Source: Symbiodinium microadriaticum
Taxonomy: Eukaryota > Sar > Dinophyceae > Suessiales > Symbiodiniaceae
Direction: 5' to 3'
DNA length: 64,000 nt
Assembly: GCA_001939145.1 (NCBI GenBank)
Contig: LSRX01000671.1
Location: 233,200 to 297,199 of the forward strand
The notes under the pieces were generated by a model. The model was not told where the DNA came from and made no database searches. It saw only the letters and a program-made list of their open reading frames with translations. Below, in pieces: positions 41,801 to 45,830 of this stretch; the stretch's first letter is position 1; each line of letters starts with the position of its first letter. The translations under genes and the position numbers were made by a program.

Positions 41801-41888
41801 CAGATGGGTGCTGGTGGATGGCACCTACAGCATTTTTATCGGCTCCTCGCGCCCTGGCTGCCATAGTTTCGGTTCTGGTCTTTTGTGA
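3160..41888 (+). CDS. GH3-family glycoside hydrolase gene, 30 exons found
   Basis: Beta-glucosidase/xylosidase-type GH3 enzyme, expected to release glucose or another sugar from beta-glycosides. Read in order, the exons give the usual GH3 landmarks: N-terminal barrel ([68 protein letters not shown]), the VMSDW motif whose Asp is the nucleophile, LDMEMPG, the alpha/beta sandwich (LLKNE, GGSGRV, SAEGRDR, VMPW), and the C-terminal fibronectin-III-like domain ([30 protein letters not shown]). About 1.95 kb of exon, roughly 650 residues, against 750-850 usual. The 27 solved junctions all keep frame. Missing: the 5' end, a piece between exons 1 and 2, and a solved junction 15/16. About 12 of 28 donors are GC, the rest GT; most acceptors are AG before G. 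GEDP is GESP here. The gene is on the plus strand and its introns carry telomere-like tracts, MITEs and a whole transporter gene. Confidence 0.88.
3430..3560. repeat. TTTAGGG tract and short insert-like sequence
   Basis: Degenerate TTTAGGG at 3430-3490, then CTGGCCGGGCGAGC, which recurs at about 8262. Both are followed within about 40 bp by an A-rich end and another G-form tract, resembling the A-tailed insertions elsewhere. Confidence 0.4.
3733..4362. repeat. trinucleotide microsatellite spanning a 238-N gap
   Basis: (CTACTG)n and related triplets at 3733-3939, Ns at 3940-4177, then (ACCACT)n and (ACT)n to about 4362. The gap is almost certainly an unresolved expansion. The long Leu/Val/Ser homopolymer frames here are artefacts of the repeat. 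Confidence 0.95.
4363..5395. other. GH3 intron 1 or missing-exon region
   Basis: Mostly unique sequence with no recognised exon. A further GH3 exon is expected between 3228 and 5396. CCCTAAA tracts at 5343-5364 lie about 30 bp before exon 2. An insert-like sequence ending GCCAGTTGCAAAA with imperfect flanking repeats lies at about 5288-5320. Confidence 0.4.
5396..5476 (+). CDS. GH3 exon 2
   Basis: Acceptor CCCAG before GAG; reads [20 protein letters not shown] and then IPSLNLQ. This is the GH3 'GN ... [13 protein letters not shown]' segment that leads into the active-site face of the barrel. Donor GC (GCCAGC), phase 0. Confidence 0.85.
5514..5700. repeat. GT/CT/CA dinucleotide microsatellite
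   Basis: (TG)n, (TC)n, (TG)n and (CA)n blocks inside GH3 intron 2. The overlapping long ORFs on both strands are artefacts of this repeat. Confidence 0.95.
5995..6042 (+). CDS. GH3 exon 3
   Basis: Acceptor ATGCCAG before GAT; reads [22 protein letters not shown] corresponds to the GH3 DGPQGFR substrate-site motif. GC donor (GCGCAG), phase 0. Joins in frame with exons 2 and 4. Confidence 0.85.
6754..6825 (+). CDS. GH3 exon 4
   Basis: Acceptor TTCAG before GTC; reads [15 protein letters not shown] and then ESLGRAWGE, the strongly conserved GH3 'T-FP--LA-AATWD' segment. GC donor (GCTTTG), phase 0. Confidence 0.9.
7344..7389 (+). CDS. GH3 exon 5
   Basis: Acceptor GTGAAG before GCT; reads [16 protein letters not shown], the GH3 'E---KG-NV-LGP' strand. 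GC donor after one base of a Gly codon (phase 1) that exon 6 completes. Confidence 0.9.
7900..7943 (+). CDS. GH3 exon 6
   Basis: Reads (G)[14 protein letters not shown], the GH3 'P--N--R-----GRN' motif that contacts substrate. The acceptor lies about 10 bp after a CCCTAAA tract (7868-7890). GC donor, phase 0. A TTTAGGG tract starts about 75 bp downstream. Confidence 0.9.
8016..8365. repeat. TTTAGGG-rich intron segment
   Basis: G-form heptamers at 8016-8072, 8121-8150 and 8310-8365, with one C-form pair near 8195. Contains the A-tailed insertion at 8060-8131 and a second insert-like copy of CTGGCCGGGCGAGC at about 8262. Confidence 0.8.
8060..8131 (+). mobile_element. A-tailed micro-insertion with 13-bp direct repeats
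   Basis: GAGGTTGAGGGTT at 8060-8072 is repeated exactly at 8119-8131. The 46-bp insert between them ends CCTGGATGCAAAAAA. Layout (target-site duplication, body, A tail) is that of a very short retroposon. Confidence 0.75.
8970..9050 (+). CDS. GH3 exon 7
   Basis: Acceptor CAGAG before GTT; reads [18 protein letters not shown] and then YIEGVHSQN, the GH3 'E--SGEDPyLg--l---i-GvQ' segment. The usual GEDP is GESP, a change at a normally conserved position. GT donor, phase 0. Confidence 0.9.
9307..9420. mobile_element. MITE family B, copy 1
   Basis: Terminal inverted repeat CATATGGGTAGTTCTCT against AGAGAACTGCCCATATG, 114 bp. Other copies at 39056-39153 and 43394-43505 share the termini and an internal GGCACCC/GGCGCCC block. 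Lies in GH3 intron 7. Confidence 0.8.
9676..9731 (+). CDS. GH3 exon 8
   Basis: Acceptor CCCAG before GTG; reads [19 protein letters not shown], the GH3 KHF-NNQE-NR motif (the Lys-His pair binds the sugar). GC donor after two bases (phase 2), completed by the first G of exon 9. Confidence 0.92.
10541..10598 (+). CDS. GH3 exon 9
   Basis: Acceptor CTCCTAG before G; reads [19 protein letters not shown], the GH3 'v-e-tLRE-Y-pPFe-av-aG' helix. GT donor, phase 0. Confidence 0.9.
10942..11075. repeat. CATC and CTAT tetranucleotide microsatellites
   Basis: (CCAT)n at about 10942-11010 and (CTAT)n at about 11044-11072, in GH3 intron 9. Confidence 0.95.
11845..11885 (+). CDS. GH3 exon 10
   Basis: Acceptor CTCCAG before GCC; reads [13 protein letters not shown](D). 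MCSYN--NG is the GH3 signature strand. GT donor, phase 2. CCCTAAA about 50 bp upstream and TTTAGGG (11943-11970) about 55 bp downstream. Confidence 0.9.
13347..13392. mobile_element. half MITE, family E
   Basis: GGTATATTCCTTAATTAAGG then GGTAATTGGGCTCTC matches one arm of the element at 45831-45927. It ends 18 bp before GH3 exon 11. Confidence 0.6.
13410..13467 (+). CDS. GH3 exon 11
   Basis: Reads [18 protein letters not shown](A), the GH3 helix before the nucleophile strand ('--LLt--LK---gf-G'). The end may be 13464 or 13467: GC donors fit both, and the second supplies the residue usually present between G and VMSDW. Confidence 0.85.
13541..13586 (+). CDS. GH3 exon 12, nucleophile exon
   Basis: Acceptor GTTCAG before GTC; reads [15 protein letters not shown]. 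The Asp of V-M-S-D-W is the catalytic nucleophile of GH3 enzymes. GT donor after one base (phase 1). A TTTAGGG pair follows at 13608-13622. Confidence 0.92.
13684..13957. repeat. GTT / GTTCTT microsatellite
   Basis: (GTT)n, (GTTCTT)n and (GTTCTG)n in GH3 intron 12. Long Val/Leu/Phe frames here are artefacts. Confidence 0.95.
14208..14308. mobile_element. MITE with 25-bp inverted termini (family K)
   Basis: Left arm 14208-14232 (TTGATGATATAAATCCTGCA...) and right arm 14284-14308 match at 24 of 25 positions. 101 bp, single copy in this window, in GH3 intron 12. Confidence 0.85.
14671..14723 (+). CDS. GH3 exon 13
   Basis: Acceptor CCTCGCAG before GC; completes a Gly and reads [17 protein letters not shown], the GH3 'aGlD-EMPg' segment after the nucleophile. 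GC donor (GCCTCG), phase 0. Confidence 0.9.
14759..15028. repeat. TA/CA microsatellite and duplicated block around a single N
   Basis: (TA)n, (CATA)n, (CA)n, (TA)n, then a block ending in CTACTCTTCCCCCGCTCG at about 14830-14925, an N at 14926, and the same block again at 14927-15028. The N at the exact junction suggests two contig ends joined without merging. Confidence 0.85.
15108..15530. repeat. AAAGGCA / TGCCTTT fold-back
   Basis: 15108-15345 is built from AAAGGCAG/AAAGGTAA units and 15386-15530 from the complementary CTGCCTTT/TTACCTTT units, with a 40-bp spacer. The transcript could form a long imperfect hairpin. It lies in GH3 intron 13. Confidence 0.8.
15810..15903 (+). repeat. CCCTAAA tract with internal duplication
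   Basis: CCCTAAA heptamers with CCCCCTACAGTAAACCC repeated twice about 60 bp apart. Confidence 0.85.
16228..16320. repeat. CTAT and TA microsatellite
   Basis: (CTAT)n at 16228-16270 followed by (TA)n and a short CA block. Confidence 0.9.
16508..16585 (+). CDS. GH3 exon 14
   Basis: Acceptor GCAGCAG before GCA; reads [20 protein letters not shown] and then ARILIG, the GH3 helix ending 'l---v-RIL'. CCCTAAA heptamers lie 8-20 bp upstream. GT donor, phase 0. Confidence 0.88.
16977..17050 (+). CDS. GH3 exon 15
   Basis: Acceptor TTCTTAG before GTG; reads [17 protein letters not shown] and then CHKEDPL, plausible for the GH3 linker after the barrel. GT donor (GTGGGT) starts directly in a TTTAGGG tract. 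Its phase does not match exon 16, so an exon or a boundary is unresolved. Confidence 0.65.
17049..17128 (-). repeat. TTTAGGG tract, two 40-bp tandem units
   Basis: AGTGGGTTTAGGGGTTGAAG plus TTTGGGG-type sequence repeated twice, immediately downstream of GH3 exon 15. Confidence 0.85.
18249..19940 (+). CDS. AAAP-family amino acid transporter, five exons, nested in a GH3 intron
   Basis: Amino acid/auxin permease (Aa_trans) type carrier, expected to move amino acids across a membrane with H+ or Na+. Exons 18249-18377, 18527-18623, 18699-19292, 19339-19580 and 19689-19940 give 437 residues, normal for the family, and all phases agree. Landmarks: [18 protein letters not shown] (residues about 45-62, the family N-terminal signature), several hydrophobic helices in exon 3, [13 protein letters not shown] in exon 4 (the family's G-y--FG--v), and two or three helices in exon 5 before the stop. 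Donors are GC, GC, GT, GT; all four acceptors are AG before G. Intron 1 contains three CCCTAAA heptamers. The start ATG follows CAG and is a choice: an upstream exon cannot be excluded. Same strand as the surrounding GH3 gene, between its exons 15 and 16. Confidence 0.9.
18434..18456 (+). repeat. CCCTAAA heptamers inside transporter intron 1
   Basis: Three clean heptamers, 70 bp before the exon 2 acceptor, inside a 149-nt intron. They show that telomere-like repeats sit within real transcription units. Confidence 0.9.
19941..22240. other. rest of GH3 intron 15
   Basis: Holds MITE A1 (20568-20677), G-form tracts near 20820-20900 with an insert-like sequence ending GACGCAAAA between imperfect repeats, and a CCCTAAA pair at about 21903-21917. 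No convincing exon was seen. 22148-22175 is open but out of phase with exon 16. Confidence 0.5.
20568..20677. mobile_element. MITE family A, copy 1
   Basis: Termini CTGGGTTCTTG...AAGTTACC and GGTAACTT...CAAGAACCCAG, with possible ATGA target duplication. The second copy, 43203-43325, lies in the opposite orientation with the same inner TTTACTATAG block. Confidence 0.85.
22241..22269 (+). CDS. GH3 exon 16
   Basis: Acceptor CCTACAG before GTC; reads VMLLKNEHL(W), the GH3 'sivLLKN' strand that opens the alpha/beta sandwich. An alternative acceptor at 22215 would extend it upstream in the same frame. GT donor, phase 2. Confidence 0.8.
23141..23221 (+). CDS. GH3 exon 17
   Basis: Acceptor TTGCTCAG before G; reads [18 protein letters not shown] and then ATLLGPSG(R), the GH3 'iavIG--a' strand. 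GT donor, phase 2. CCCTAAA heptamers follow within 25 bp, an exception to the usual polarity. Confidence 0.82.
24089..24155 (+). CDS. GH3 exon 18
   Basis: Acceptor ATCCAG; completes an Arg and reads [17 protein letters not shown] and then HKPRP. The GGSG--- loop is typical of GH3. GT donor, phase 0. TTTAGGG follows at 24209-24224. Confidence 0.85.
24360..24715. repeat. CAT/ATC trinucleotide microsatellite
   Basis: Imperfect (CAT)n in GH3 intron 18. The Asp-, Met-, Ser- and Ile-rich frames across it are artefacts. Confidence 0.95.
24906..25007 (+). CDS. GH3 exon 19 (probable)
   Basis: Acceptor ACTGTAG before GAT; reads [19 protein letters not shown], then [17 protein letters not shown] donor, phase 0. 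Joined to exon 20 it gives one continuous helix (RALIK then [15 protein letters not shown]), as expected before the GH3 'ADvai' strand. The cysteine-rich part is not a recognised motif. Confidence 0.6.
25283..25534 (+). other. open frame of unknown status
   Basis: 83 open codons with helix-like composition ([19 protein letters not shown]). No family recognised and no clear splice partners. It lies in GH3 intron 19. Confidence 0.2.
26265..26338 (+). repeat. CCCTAAA tract
   Basis: About six CCCTAAA-type heptamers, some degenerate, in GH3 intron 19. Confidence 0.85.
26686..26752 (-). mobile_element. 16-bp A-tailed insert between 24-25-bp direct repeats
   Basis: On the minus strand TTGGCTTTCAGGCTCCAGG (part of a 24-25-bp repeat) occurs twice, separated only by AGGCAACTCCAAAAAA. 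Same layout as the other A-tailed insertions, but with the shortest body and longest flanking repeat. Confidence 0.65.
27404..27516. mobile_element. MITE family D, degenerate copy
   Basis: ATATAGGGGTTTAAATAGTTA on the left and GAAATTCTTAATGCCCCTA on the right match the termini of the element at 53004-53111. Confidence 0.55.
27592..27642 (+). mobile_element. 26-bp A-tailed insert with 12-13-bp direct repeats
   Basis: TCGAGGGGGGTT at 27593-27604 and 27631-27642 flank TAGGGTCTAGGG followed by TTGGAGCCAAAAAA. As at 2981, the insert body starts with telomere-like sequence. Confidence 0.7.
28083..28160. mobile_element. MITE family D fragment
   Basis: AGGGGCCTGAATTATTGC followed by GGTTCCATTATACAAC and ATCATAGGCC resembles family D. 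It sits inside the 155-codon frame 27730-28197, which is therefore doubtful as a gene. Confidence 0.45.
28745..28815 (+). repeat. CCCTAAA tract abutting GH3 exon 20
   Basis: Eight or so heptamers ending 3 bp before the exon 20 acceptor (ACCGAG). Confidence 0.9.
28818..28913 (+). CDS. GH3 exon 20
   Basis: Reads [18 protein letters not shown], then [14 protein letters not shown]: the GH3 'aa--A--ADvaiv--g--s-EG-DR' segment. It is bracketed directly by CCCTAAA (upstream, 3 bp) and TTTAGGG (downstream, 3-8 bp). GT donor, phase 0. Confidence 0.9.
28917..29065 (-). repeat. TTTAGGG tract after GH3 exon 20
   Basis: More than ten G-form heptamers and variants starting just inside the intron. Confidence 0.9.
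29105..29860. repeat. cluster of AATTAAATCATGA palindromes
   Basis: At least five or six short fold-backs or half-sites with the core AATTAAATCA (about 29110-29180, 29224-29251, 29500, 29625, 29759, 29835). 29224-29251 is a perfect 28-bp palindrome (ACCCCATTAAATCA and its complement). The stretch is free of telomere-like repeats. Confidence 0.75.
30941..30977 (+). CDS. GH3 exon 21
   Basis: Acceptor TCGCTAG; reads [12 protein letters not shown](G), the GH3 '--v------tvVv---pG' strand, shortened. GT donor after one base; exon 22 completes the Gly. Confidence 0.7.
31927..32006 (+). CDS. GH3 exon 22
   Basis: Acceptor CCGGCAG before GA; reads [20 protein letters not shown] and then AAWGLG, the GH3 'gs-vmPW---v-Aiv-a--pG---G' segment. 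GT donor, phase 0; a GT donor eight bases earlier is an alternative. Confidence 0.88.
32520..32663 (+). other. exon-like open frame with a hydrophobic segment
   Basis: After CCCCTGCAG the frame reads [18 protein letters not shown], then a helix around [19 protein letters not shown] and a stop. A GTAAG site at 32466 could mark the preceding intron. It lies in GH3 intron 22 and does not fit GH3. Possibly a terminal exon of another nested gene, or chance. Confidence 0.3.
32877..32960 (-). repeat. TTTAGGG/TTTATAGGG tract
   Basis: Alternating TTTAGGG and TTTATAGGG units about 110 bp upstream of GH3 exon 23: a G-form tract on the acceptor side, against the usual polarity. Confidence 0.85.
33068..33157 (+). 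CDS. GH3 exon 23
   Basis: Acceptor TTTGCAG before GTG; reads [18 protein letters not shown], then [12 protein letters not shown]: the GH3 'vL-Gd-NPsGkLPvTfp' segment with Ala-Ala in place of Ser-Gly. GT donor, phase 0. Confidence 0.9.
33738..33870. repeat. AT-rich (TAAA)n and (TA)n
   Basis: Low-complexity A/T block in GH3 intron 23. Confidence 0.9.
34359..34660. repeat. CCCTAAA tract, 90-bp gap, TTTAGGG tract
   Basis: C-form 34359-34443, then a unique stretch with a strong acceptor-like TTTTTCCAG at 34454-34462, then G-form 34510-34660. This is the bracket arrangement seen around exons; the middle reads [14 protein letters not shown] but has no confirmed partner. Confidence 0.5.
35126..35167 (+). 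CDS. GH3 exon 24
   Basis: Acceptor TACGCAG before GAG; reads [14 protein letters not shown], the GH3 'Y-EGl-vGyR-yd' segment. GC donor (GCGATA), phase 0. Confidence 0.85.
35311..35363. mobile_element. half MITE, family C
   Basis: AATCCTATAAGGTAGTC then AAAAAGGAACTACTT and CCTATGGGTAG match one half of the elements at 42162-42258 and 48878-48972. Confidence 0.6.
36255..36316 (+). CDS. GH3 exon 25
   Basis: Acceptor CCGACAG before GTC; reads [28 protein letters not shown] is the hallmark before the GH3 fibronectin-III-like domain. Strong GTAAGA donor, phase 2. Confidence 0.93.
36916..37003 (+). CDS. GH3 exon 26 (probable)
   Basis: Acceptor TCGAGAG before G; completes a Met and reads [19 protein letters not shown], then [10 protein letters not shown], a beta strand leading into exon 27. 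GT donor, phase 0. Its phases match both neighbours. Confidence 0.65.
37740..38557. other. distal part of GH3 intron 26
   Basis: Holds a weak G-form tract near 37740, MITE F2 (38374-38473) and a CCCTAAA tract (38475-38530) ending about 30 bp before exon 27. No exon seen. Confidence 0.5.
38374..38473. mobile_element. MITE family F, copy 2
   Basis: Termini TTTCCCAGTAG and CTACTGGGAAA, 100 bp, with internal similarity to 42553-42665 (ATTATTTGGTTG/CGAATAATAG-type centre). Confidence 0.7.
38558..38616 (+). CDS. GH3 exon 27
   Basis: Acceptor AACGCAG before GTG; reads [19 protein letters not shown](G), matching 'v-N-G---G-EVVQLY' of the GH3 fibronectin-III-like domain. GC donor (GCTCCC), phase 2. 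Confidence 0.93.
38700..38785 (+). mobile_element. A-tailed retroposon-like element with 10-bp direct repeats
   Basis: AGGAAGTTCG flanks both ends (38700-38709, 38776-38785). The body carries GATGCAACGAGTCTGGAAG, GATTGGCAGAGTCTGGGTTC and an A6 tail. The best-preserved copy of the family that includes 2981-3023 and 39809-39865. Confidence 0.75.
38827..38913. mobile_element. MITE with 27-bp inverted termini (family J)
   Basis: CCCTAACC then CCCAGGTACCTACTATAT on the left pairs with the right end at 26 of 27 positions; the inner 18 bp are perfect. The termini include a CCCTAACC/GGTTAGGG telomere-like end. Confidence 0.85.
39056..39153. mobile_element. MITE family B, copy 2
   Basis: ATGGGTAGTTCTCTAAAT at the left and its near complement (ATGTAGAGAACTACCCAT) at the right; centre shares AGTATGGCGCCCTTAC with copy 1. 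Confidence 0.8.
39539..39590 (+). CDS. GH3 exon 28
   Basis: Acceptor CTCCTAAG before G; reads [17 protein letters not shown], the GH3 'P----P-keLkGF-Kv' segment. GC donor (GCGACT), phase 0. Confidence 0.88.
39809..39865 (+). mobile_element. retroposon-like element, second long copy
   Basis: GATGCAATAGTCTGGAAGTG through CAGAGTCTGGGTTTAAAA, close to 38717-38776 over the whole 57 bp. No clear direct repeats remain. Confidence 0.65.
40479..40552 (+). CDS. GH3 exon 29
   Basis: Acceptor TTCCGAG before GTC; reads [20 protein letters not shown] and then DSQSV, the GH3 'v-L-pGes--v-f-l' strand pair. GC donor (GCTTGA), phase 2. Confidence 0.85.
40592..40654 (+). mobile_element. A-tailed insert with 14-bp direct repeats
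   Basis: AGGGCACCCCCAAC at 40592-40605 and 40641-40654 flanks a 35-bp body ending GCCTGTTGCAAAAA. Confidence 0.75.
41676..41765 (+). repeat. CCCTAAA tract upstream of GH3 exon 30
   Basis: CCCTAAA-type heptamers, several expanded with extra A or T, ending about 40 bp before the last GH3 exon. Confidence 0.85.
41804..41888 (+). CDS. GH3 exon 30, terminal
   Basis: Acceptor CCCTGCAG; completes a Val and reads [18 protein letters not shown], the C-terminal GH3 'W-v-dGtY-i-vGsSs' strand. A stop codon at 41886-41888 ends the frame where GH3 proteins normally end. A GC donor at 41857 is an alternative. Confidence 0.88.
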
Positions 41889-42010
41889 TTTAGGGGTTCA
41901 GGGGTTTGGGTTCAGGGTTTTAGGGTTCAGGGTTTTCGGTTCTGGATTTTTGTGATTTAGGGTTCAGGGTTTAGGGTTCAGGGATTTAGGGTTTAGGGTT
42001 TAGGGTTCGG
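41889..42010 (-). repeat. TTTAGGG tract after GH3 exon 30
   Basis: G-form heptamers mixed with TTCAGGG variants, starting at the stop codon. Confidence 0.85.
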
Positions 42011-42161
42011 GCGTATGGGGCTTGGCTGAAGGGATTCAGGGCTTAGTGCATTGCAGTCCCTGCTCAAAAAACGGGTTTCGGGTTGAAGGGCCCAGGTTTT
42101 GCGCAAAGTCCCAGGCCTTCAGTTCGAGATTCGCAGAAAATCCTAAACTGTGAGACCGCTT

Positions 42162-42258
42162 TATGCCCAGAGGCCCCTAAGTAATTCCTTTTTGGGAATA
42201 CCTTATAGGATTCTAAATATAAACCATAAAAAGGAACTACTTAGGGGCCTATGGGTAT
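42162..42258. mobile_element. MITE family C, copy 1
   Basis: Inverted termini of about 30 bp (AGGCCCCTAAGTAATTCCTT against AAGGAACTACTTAGGGGCCT), centre TCTAAATATAAACC. Confidence 0.85.
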
Positions 42259-42552
42259 AGACCAGTGACCGGATGCAAAAGAAATTCTGCTGAGGCGCTC
42301 TGTTTCAGAGATGCCCCCCCCAACTTTTGGTTTTTGGAAAATCTTGCAAGAGTCCTTCCTGCATACATAGTCTTCTAAACCATACCCATGAATACTCCGG
42401 CTTGTTTGTTGCATGCACGACCCCTTTGCCTAACGTCTGCTTTCACACTTTTTGGGGTGACTCCTGTATTCTCTGGCACTGAGGAGTCGGGACATTCGAG
42501 CGACAGCACAGCCTCCTGGCGGCACCAGCCACTCTAAGACCCCAGACTTCCT

Positions 42553-42665
42553 TGGTCCCTGAGTGGTACCCTTTTGTCCTTTTTTATTATAGGGCCCCCC
42601 CCATTAACACCGAATAATAGTAGGAAAAAGGGTACCCTTATTATAAAGAGGCTACTCAGGAACCA
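42553..42665. mobile_element. MITE family F, copy 1
   Basis: TGGTCCCTGAGTGGTACCC on the left and GGCTACTCAGGAACCA on the right; internal inverted AAAGGGTACC. Confidence 0.75.
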
Positions 42666-42917
42666 GACTTATCGATCCAATTATCCGTCGAAGGGACAAG
42701 TCCAGATACAGCGAATGGATTAGGGTTAAGAGTTTAGGGTTTAGGGTTTAGGTTAAAGATGCTGCAGTGATTATAAGCCATTAATGCACGATAGACACCT
42801 GTGAGGCTGCGGCAAGGATCTAAGCAGCAAGCAGGTCGTAGGCTGGGGGGCAGTTGTCTGGCTCGTGTCTTTTTGACCTTGCATCGGCATGTACCATACT
42901 ATATGTTCTAATTGTGA

Positions 42918-43007
42918 ATATAGGGGTCTAAAGAATTACCGATCATATTTTGGGGTTCCTTTCTATAACTATAGTATAATGTACCATTCTAATGATTAAG
43001 GCCCCTA
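42918..43007. mobile_element. MITE family D, copy 2
   Basis: ATATAGGGGTCTAAAGAATTA on the left and TTCTAATGATTAAGGCCCCT on the right. Flanked by duplicated half-ends: ACCATACTA(T/G)ATGTTCTAATTG occurs at about 42894 and 43111. Confidence 0.7.
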
Positions 43008-43202
43008 AACCCTAAACCCTTATAGCAGTTCTTATAGAACCCTTTAAGGAACCCTTTAAAGGACCACCCCAAAAACACACTATTCTTATTAGTAAGGCAT
43101 GTTTATTACCATACTAGATGTTCTAATTGTTATAGAGTCAGGCCCCGGCCCCAGCAGTTCAGCTGAAGGCGCCAGGAAGTCGAAGCCGACATTTAGGGTT
43201 TT

Positions 43203-43325
43203 CTGGGTTCTTGTTTAGGGATTTATTTAGTTATTTACTTTAAGTTACTACAATGAGGAAACAATATTGTTTACTATAGAATCCCATTATGGTATTTGAT
43301 ATGAAATCCCTCAACAAGAACCCAG
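43203..43325. mobile_element. MITE family A, copy 2
   Basis: CTGGGTTCTTGTTTAGGGAT on the left, ATCCCTCAACAAGAACCCAG on the right; interior is the reverse complement of copy 1 (20568-20677). Inserted within a telomere-like TTTAGGG context. Confidence 0.85.
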
Positions 43326-43393
43326 TTTAGGGTTTGGGGTTTGAGGTTCTGAGCAGCGGGGAGAGTCAGGCGGTCTGTGAGGCAGGGATCGCC

Positions 43394-43505
43394 AGGTGGG
43401 TAGTTCTCGAAGTTAGGGGTCCCGTTTAGGATCCTTTTTATAAGGGGTGCCGTGCTATTTTTTGGGGATCTAAAGCGGGACCCCAATTTAAAGAACTACG
43501 CAGGT
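43394..43505. mobile_element. MITE family B, copy 3
   Basis: GGTGGGTAGTTCTCGAA and GGGGTCCC on the left mirror GGGACCCC and AAAGAACTACGCAGGT on the right. Confidence 0.75.
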
Positions 43506-43706
43506 CTGAAACAGGTGATGTTTTTGTTCGTCTCGTAGCGGCTTCTGAATCGGCTGGCGGCTTGTTTGTGGGGACTGGAAGGCAGCTCCTCCTATCCTTG
43601 GCTGCAGGTTCACAGCTCTTGATGGTGAGATCTCCTTCTCAGCGGAAGAATCTGCGCCCTCTGAGGATGTTTAGACACTGTTACTTTTTGTTCCTGATGT
43701 CTGCAG

Positions 43707-43775
43707 CTTACCCATACGACGACCCGGAAGTCGGGTCCCTTGCTGTCTGTGTGCCAAAGGCGCAGCAGAGCTTTG
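43707..43775 (+). CDS. unrecognised gene, exon a
   Basis: A pyrimidine-rich acceptor (TGATGTCTGCAG) and a consensus donor (GTGAGG) enclose a frame reading YPYDDPEVGSLAVCVPKAQQ then SF. Phase 1 end matches exon b. A further upstream open stretch (43537-43624, SESAGGLFVGTGRQLL) may belong but was not phased. Confidence 0.5.
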
Positions 43776-43805
43776 GTGAGGAACCTGCGGGTGGCACGAA
43801 GCCTT

Positions 43806-43920
43806 TCTTGAACCCCTAAACCCCTAAACCGTAGAGCCCGAAACCCCTAAACCGATAAAAACCCTAAAGCCGTAAACCCCTAAACCCCTAAACCATAGAC
43901 CGTAAGCCCTAAAACCCTCA
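43806..43920 (+). repeat. CCCTAAA tract
   Basis: About nine C-form heptamers, some interrupted, upstream of exon b. Confidence 0.85.
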
Positions 43921-43958
43921 GACTCCTGAAAAGGCATTCAAAAACCCTTATAACCCAG

Positions 43959-44029
43959 ACATTCGAGGAGATGGAGGCCCGAAGTCGAAATCCAGAAAAC
44001 CAAGGGCGGCCCGTCAAGTCCTGAAAGAG
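43959..44029 (+). CDS. unrecognised gene, exon b
   Basis: Acceptor AACCCAG; two bases complete an Asp from exon a, then IRGDGGPKSKSRKPRAARQ and VLKE, and a GT donor directly at a TTTAGGG tract. Basic, Lys/Arg-rich. Found by looking between a CCCTAAA and a TTTAGGG tract. Confidence 0.45.
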
Positions 44030-44170
44030 GTTTAGGGGTTTAGGGCTTTAGGGCTTTAGGGTTTTAGGGTTTTAGGGCTTTAGGGCTTTAGGGCTTTAGG
44101 CTTTAGGGCTTTAGGCTTTAGGGGATTAGGGTTTAGGGGTTTGGGGTTTAGGGTTTAGGGTTTTGGGGCT
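44030..44170 (-). repeat. TTTAGGG/CTTTAGGG tract
   Basis: More than fifteen G-form units, many as GCTTTAGG. Confidence 0.9.
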
Positions 44171-45830
44171 CTAAGATCAGAAGCTCAAAGCCCTAAGCGG
44201 CACGACAGAAGAGCCTCGTTCCCCCGAAGCCTTCTGAACCCATGCCCGGTAAAACCTGGTATGCCCCAAATACCATATCCTATAGGACCCCTTGTAGGAG
44301 CCCTTGTGGAAACCCTTAGGCCCTTGCTTCCCGAAGCCCTAAACCTTAGACCAACCCCCTTGAGCTCAAGAGTCCCCGATCTACCATCCGGCGCACGGAG
44401 AGGAGACGGGAACCCAGCTTGCAGCACGGGGGGCAAAAAGACAGGCTTCCTAATGCACGGTTCGGAATAAGTACGGTAGTTCCCGGCATAGACCTAGTAT
44501 GCCCCAAAACCCCATTGAACATCTTAAGGCCCTTAAGTTACAAGGACTTCCCTGAAGGATCCCTTAAAGGAGCCTCTTAAAGGGAACCCTTCAAAGCAGC
44601 CCCTTCAGAGGGGTTGTGCGGGCCTGGAGAAACGGCCTGGGCTCTCCTCGTCTGAGTTGGTTCTGAGGGTTTAGGGTTGAGGGTTTAGGATGGTTGGGGT
44701 TTTAGGGTTTAAGATAGTTCAGGGTTTAGGCTTGAGTGTAGCGTAGTTCTGACGGTTTTGCAGTGGGCTTTTCTTGTGAGGCGTCGAAAGGTTTTCAGAG
44801 GCGTGTTCTACGCTTGCAGGGTTTAGCCAAGTTTTGCCTAAGTGATAGAAGCCAGCTGCGGAAAGGCTGCTAGAGGACAGCGTCGTTTTAACAATCATTT
44901 TGGTTTTGCTTGTTGGGCTTGTTTTTGTCGGAGCCTGTTCAGAGCCTCAGCCTTAGTTTCTGATACCTCAGCACCTGAGTGTGGCGTAGAGGGCTTGGGG
45001 ATTGTAAGATCTACTCACTAGGCCTACGGTGGGGACATCGGTTTAGGGTTTAGGGTGTGCTAGACTTGTTCATGGTGTGTAATGCAATGTTGGGTCAGCT
45101 CTTCCTTTGTTTCACAAAGACCTAAGGACTTAAACTCATGACAGTGGCTCCTTTGCTTCCGGCAGTCAGTACTTGTCTCAGTTCCGGGGGCGTTCATGAT
45201 AGTATCAGTTACATTACAAATTATGTTATATCACATCAAATTACACTGTGTCATGTTCTATAAAGATTTACGCTGTACTGTTCTATTCTACCATTGTGGT
45301 CGGCGTCCTCCCCATCCTTGGGCCGTTCTTCCTCCCACACTCAATGTTGCAACAGTCGGCGGGGTCGTATTGGTTGGGGCCGGACAGGTGCTTGGTGTCG
45401 TAGTAGTGGTGTCCAAGTGCTAGTAGCTGCTAGTACGAGTCGTACAAGCAGATCGAGTGCTAGCGCGACTACTGCTGCGGTCGCAGTGGTAGTGGTAGTT
45501 GTGGGTGATAGGATATGGTGAGAGGCGGTAGGCTCTTGGTGGTGGAGGTGGTGTCCGCCTAAAGTTCAGGATAGGGCTCTCATCAGGAACCACAAGTTCA
45601 ATACAGCCACACCCACACCAGGATGGCAGAGTGTTTGAACATGTTACTTTCATCTAGAGCTGTTCGCCCAAGCTCTATTCTAAACTCCTAAACCCTAAAC
45701 GTACCCTGGATTCTTATCCCTGGCTTACCAGGTTTATTGGACCCCCCCTTGTTAGAAGAGCCACCTGCAGCCAAGGCGCCCATATTGCTCCGAGCAGGAC
45801 TACAGTGATTTTTGGGCCAGGGTTCCCAAA

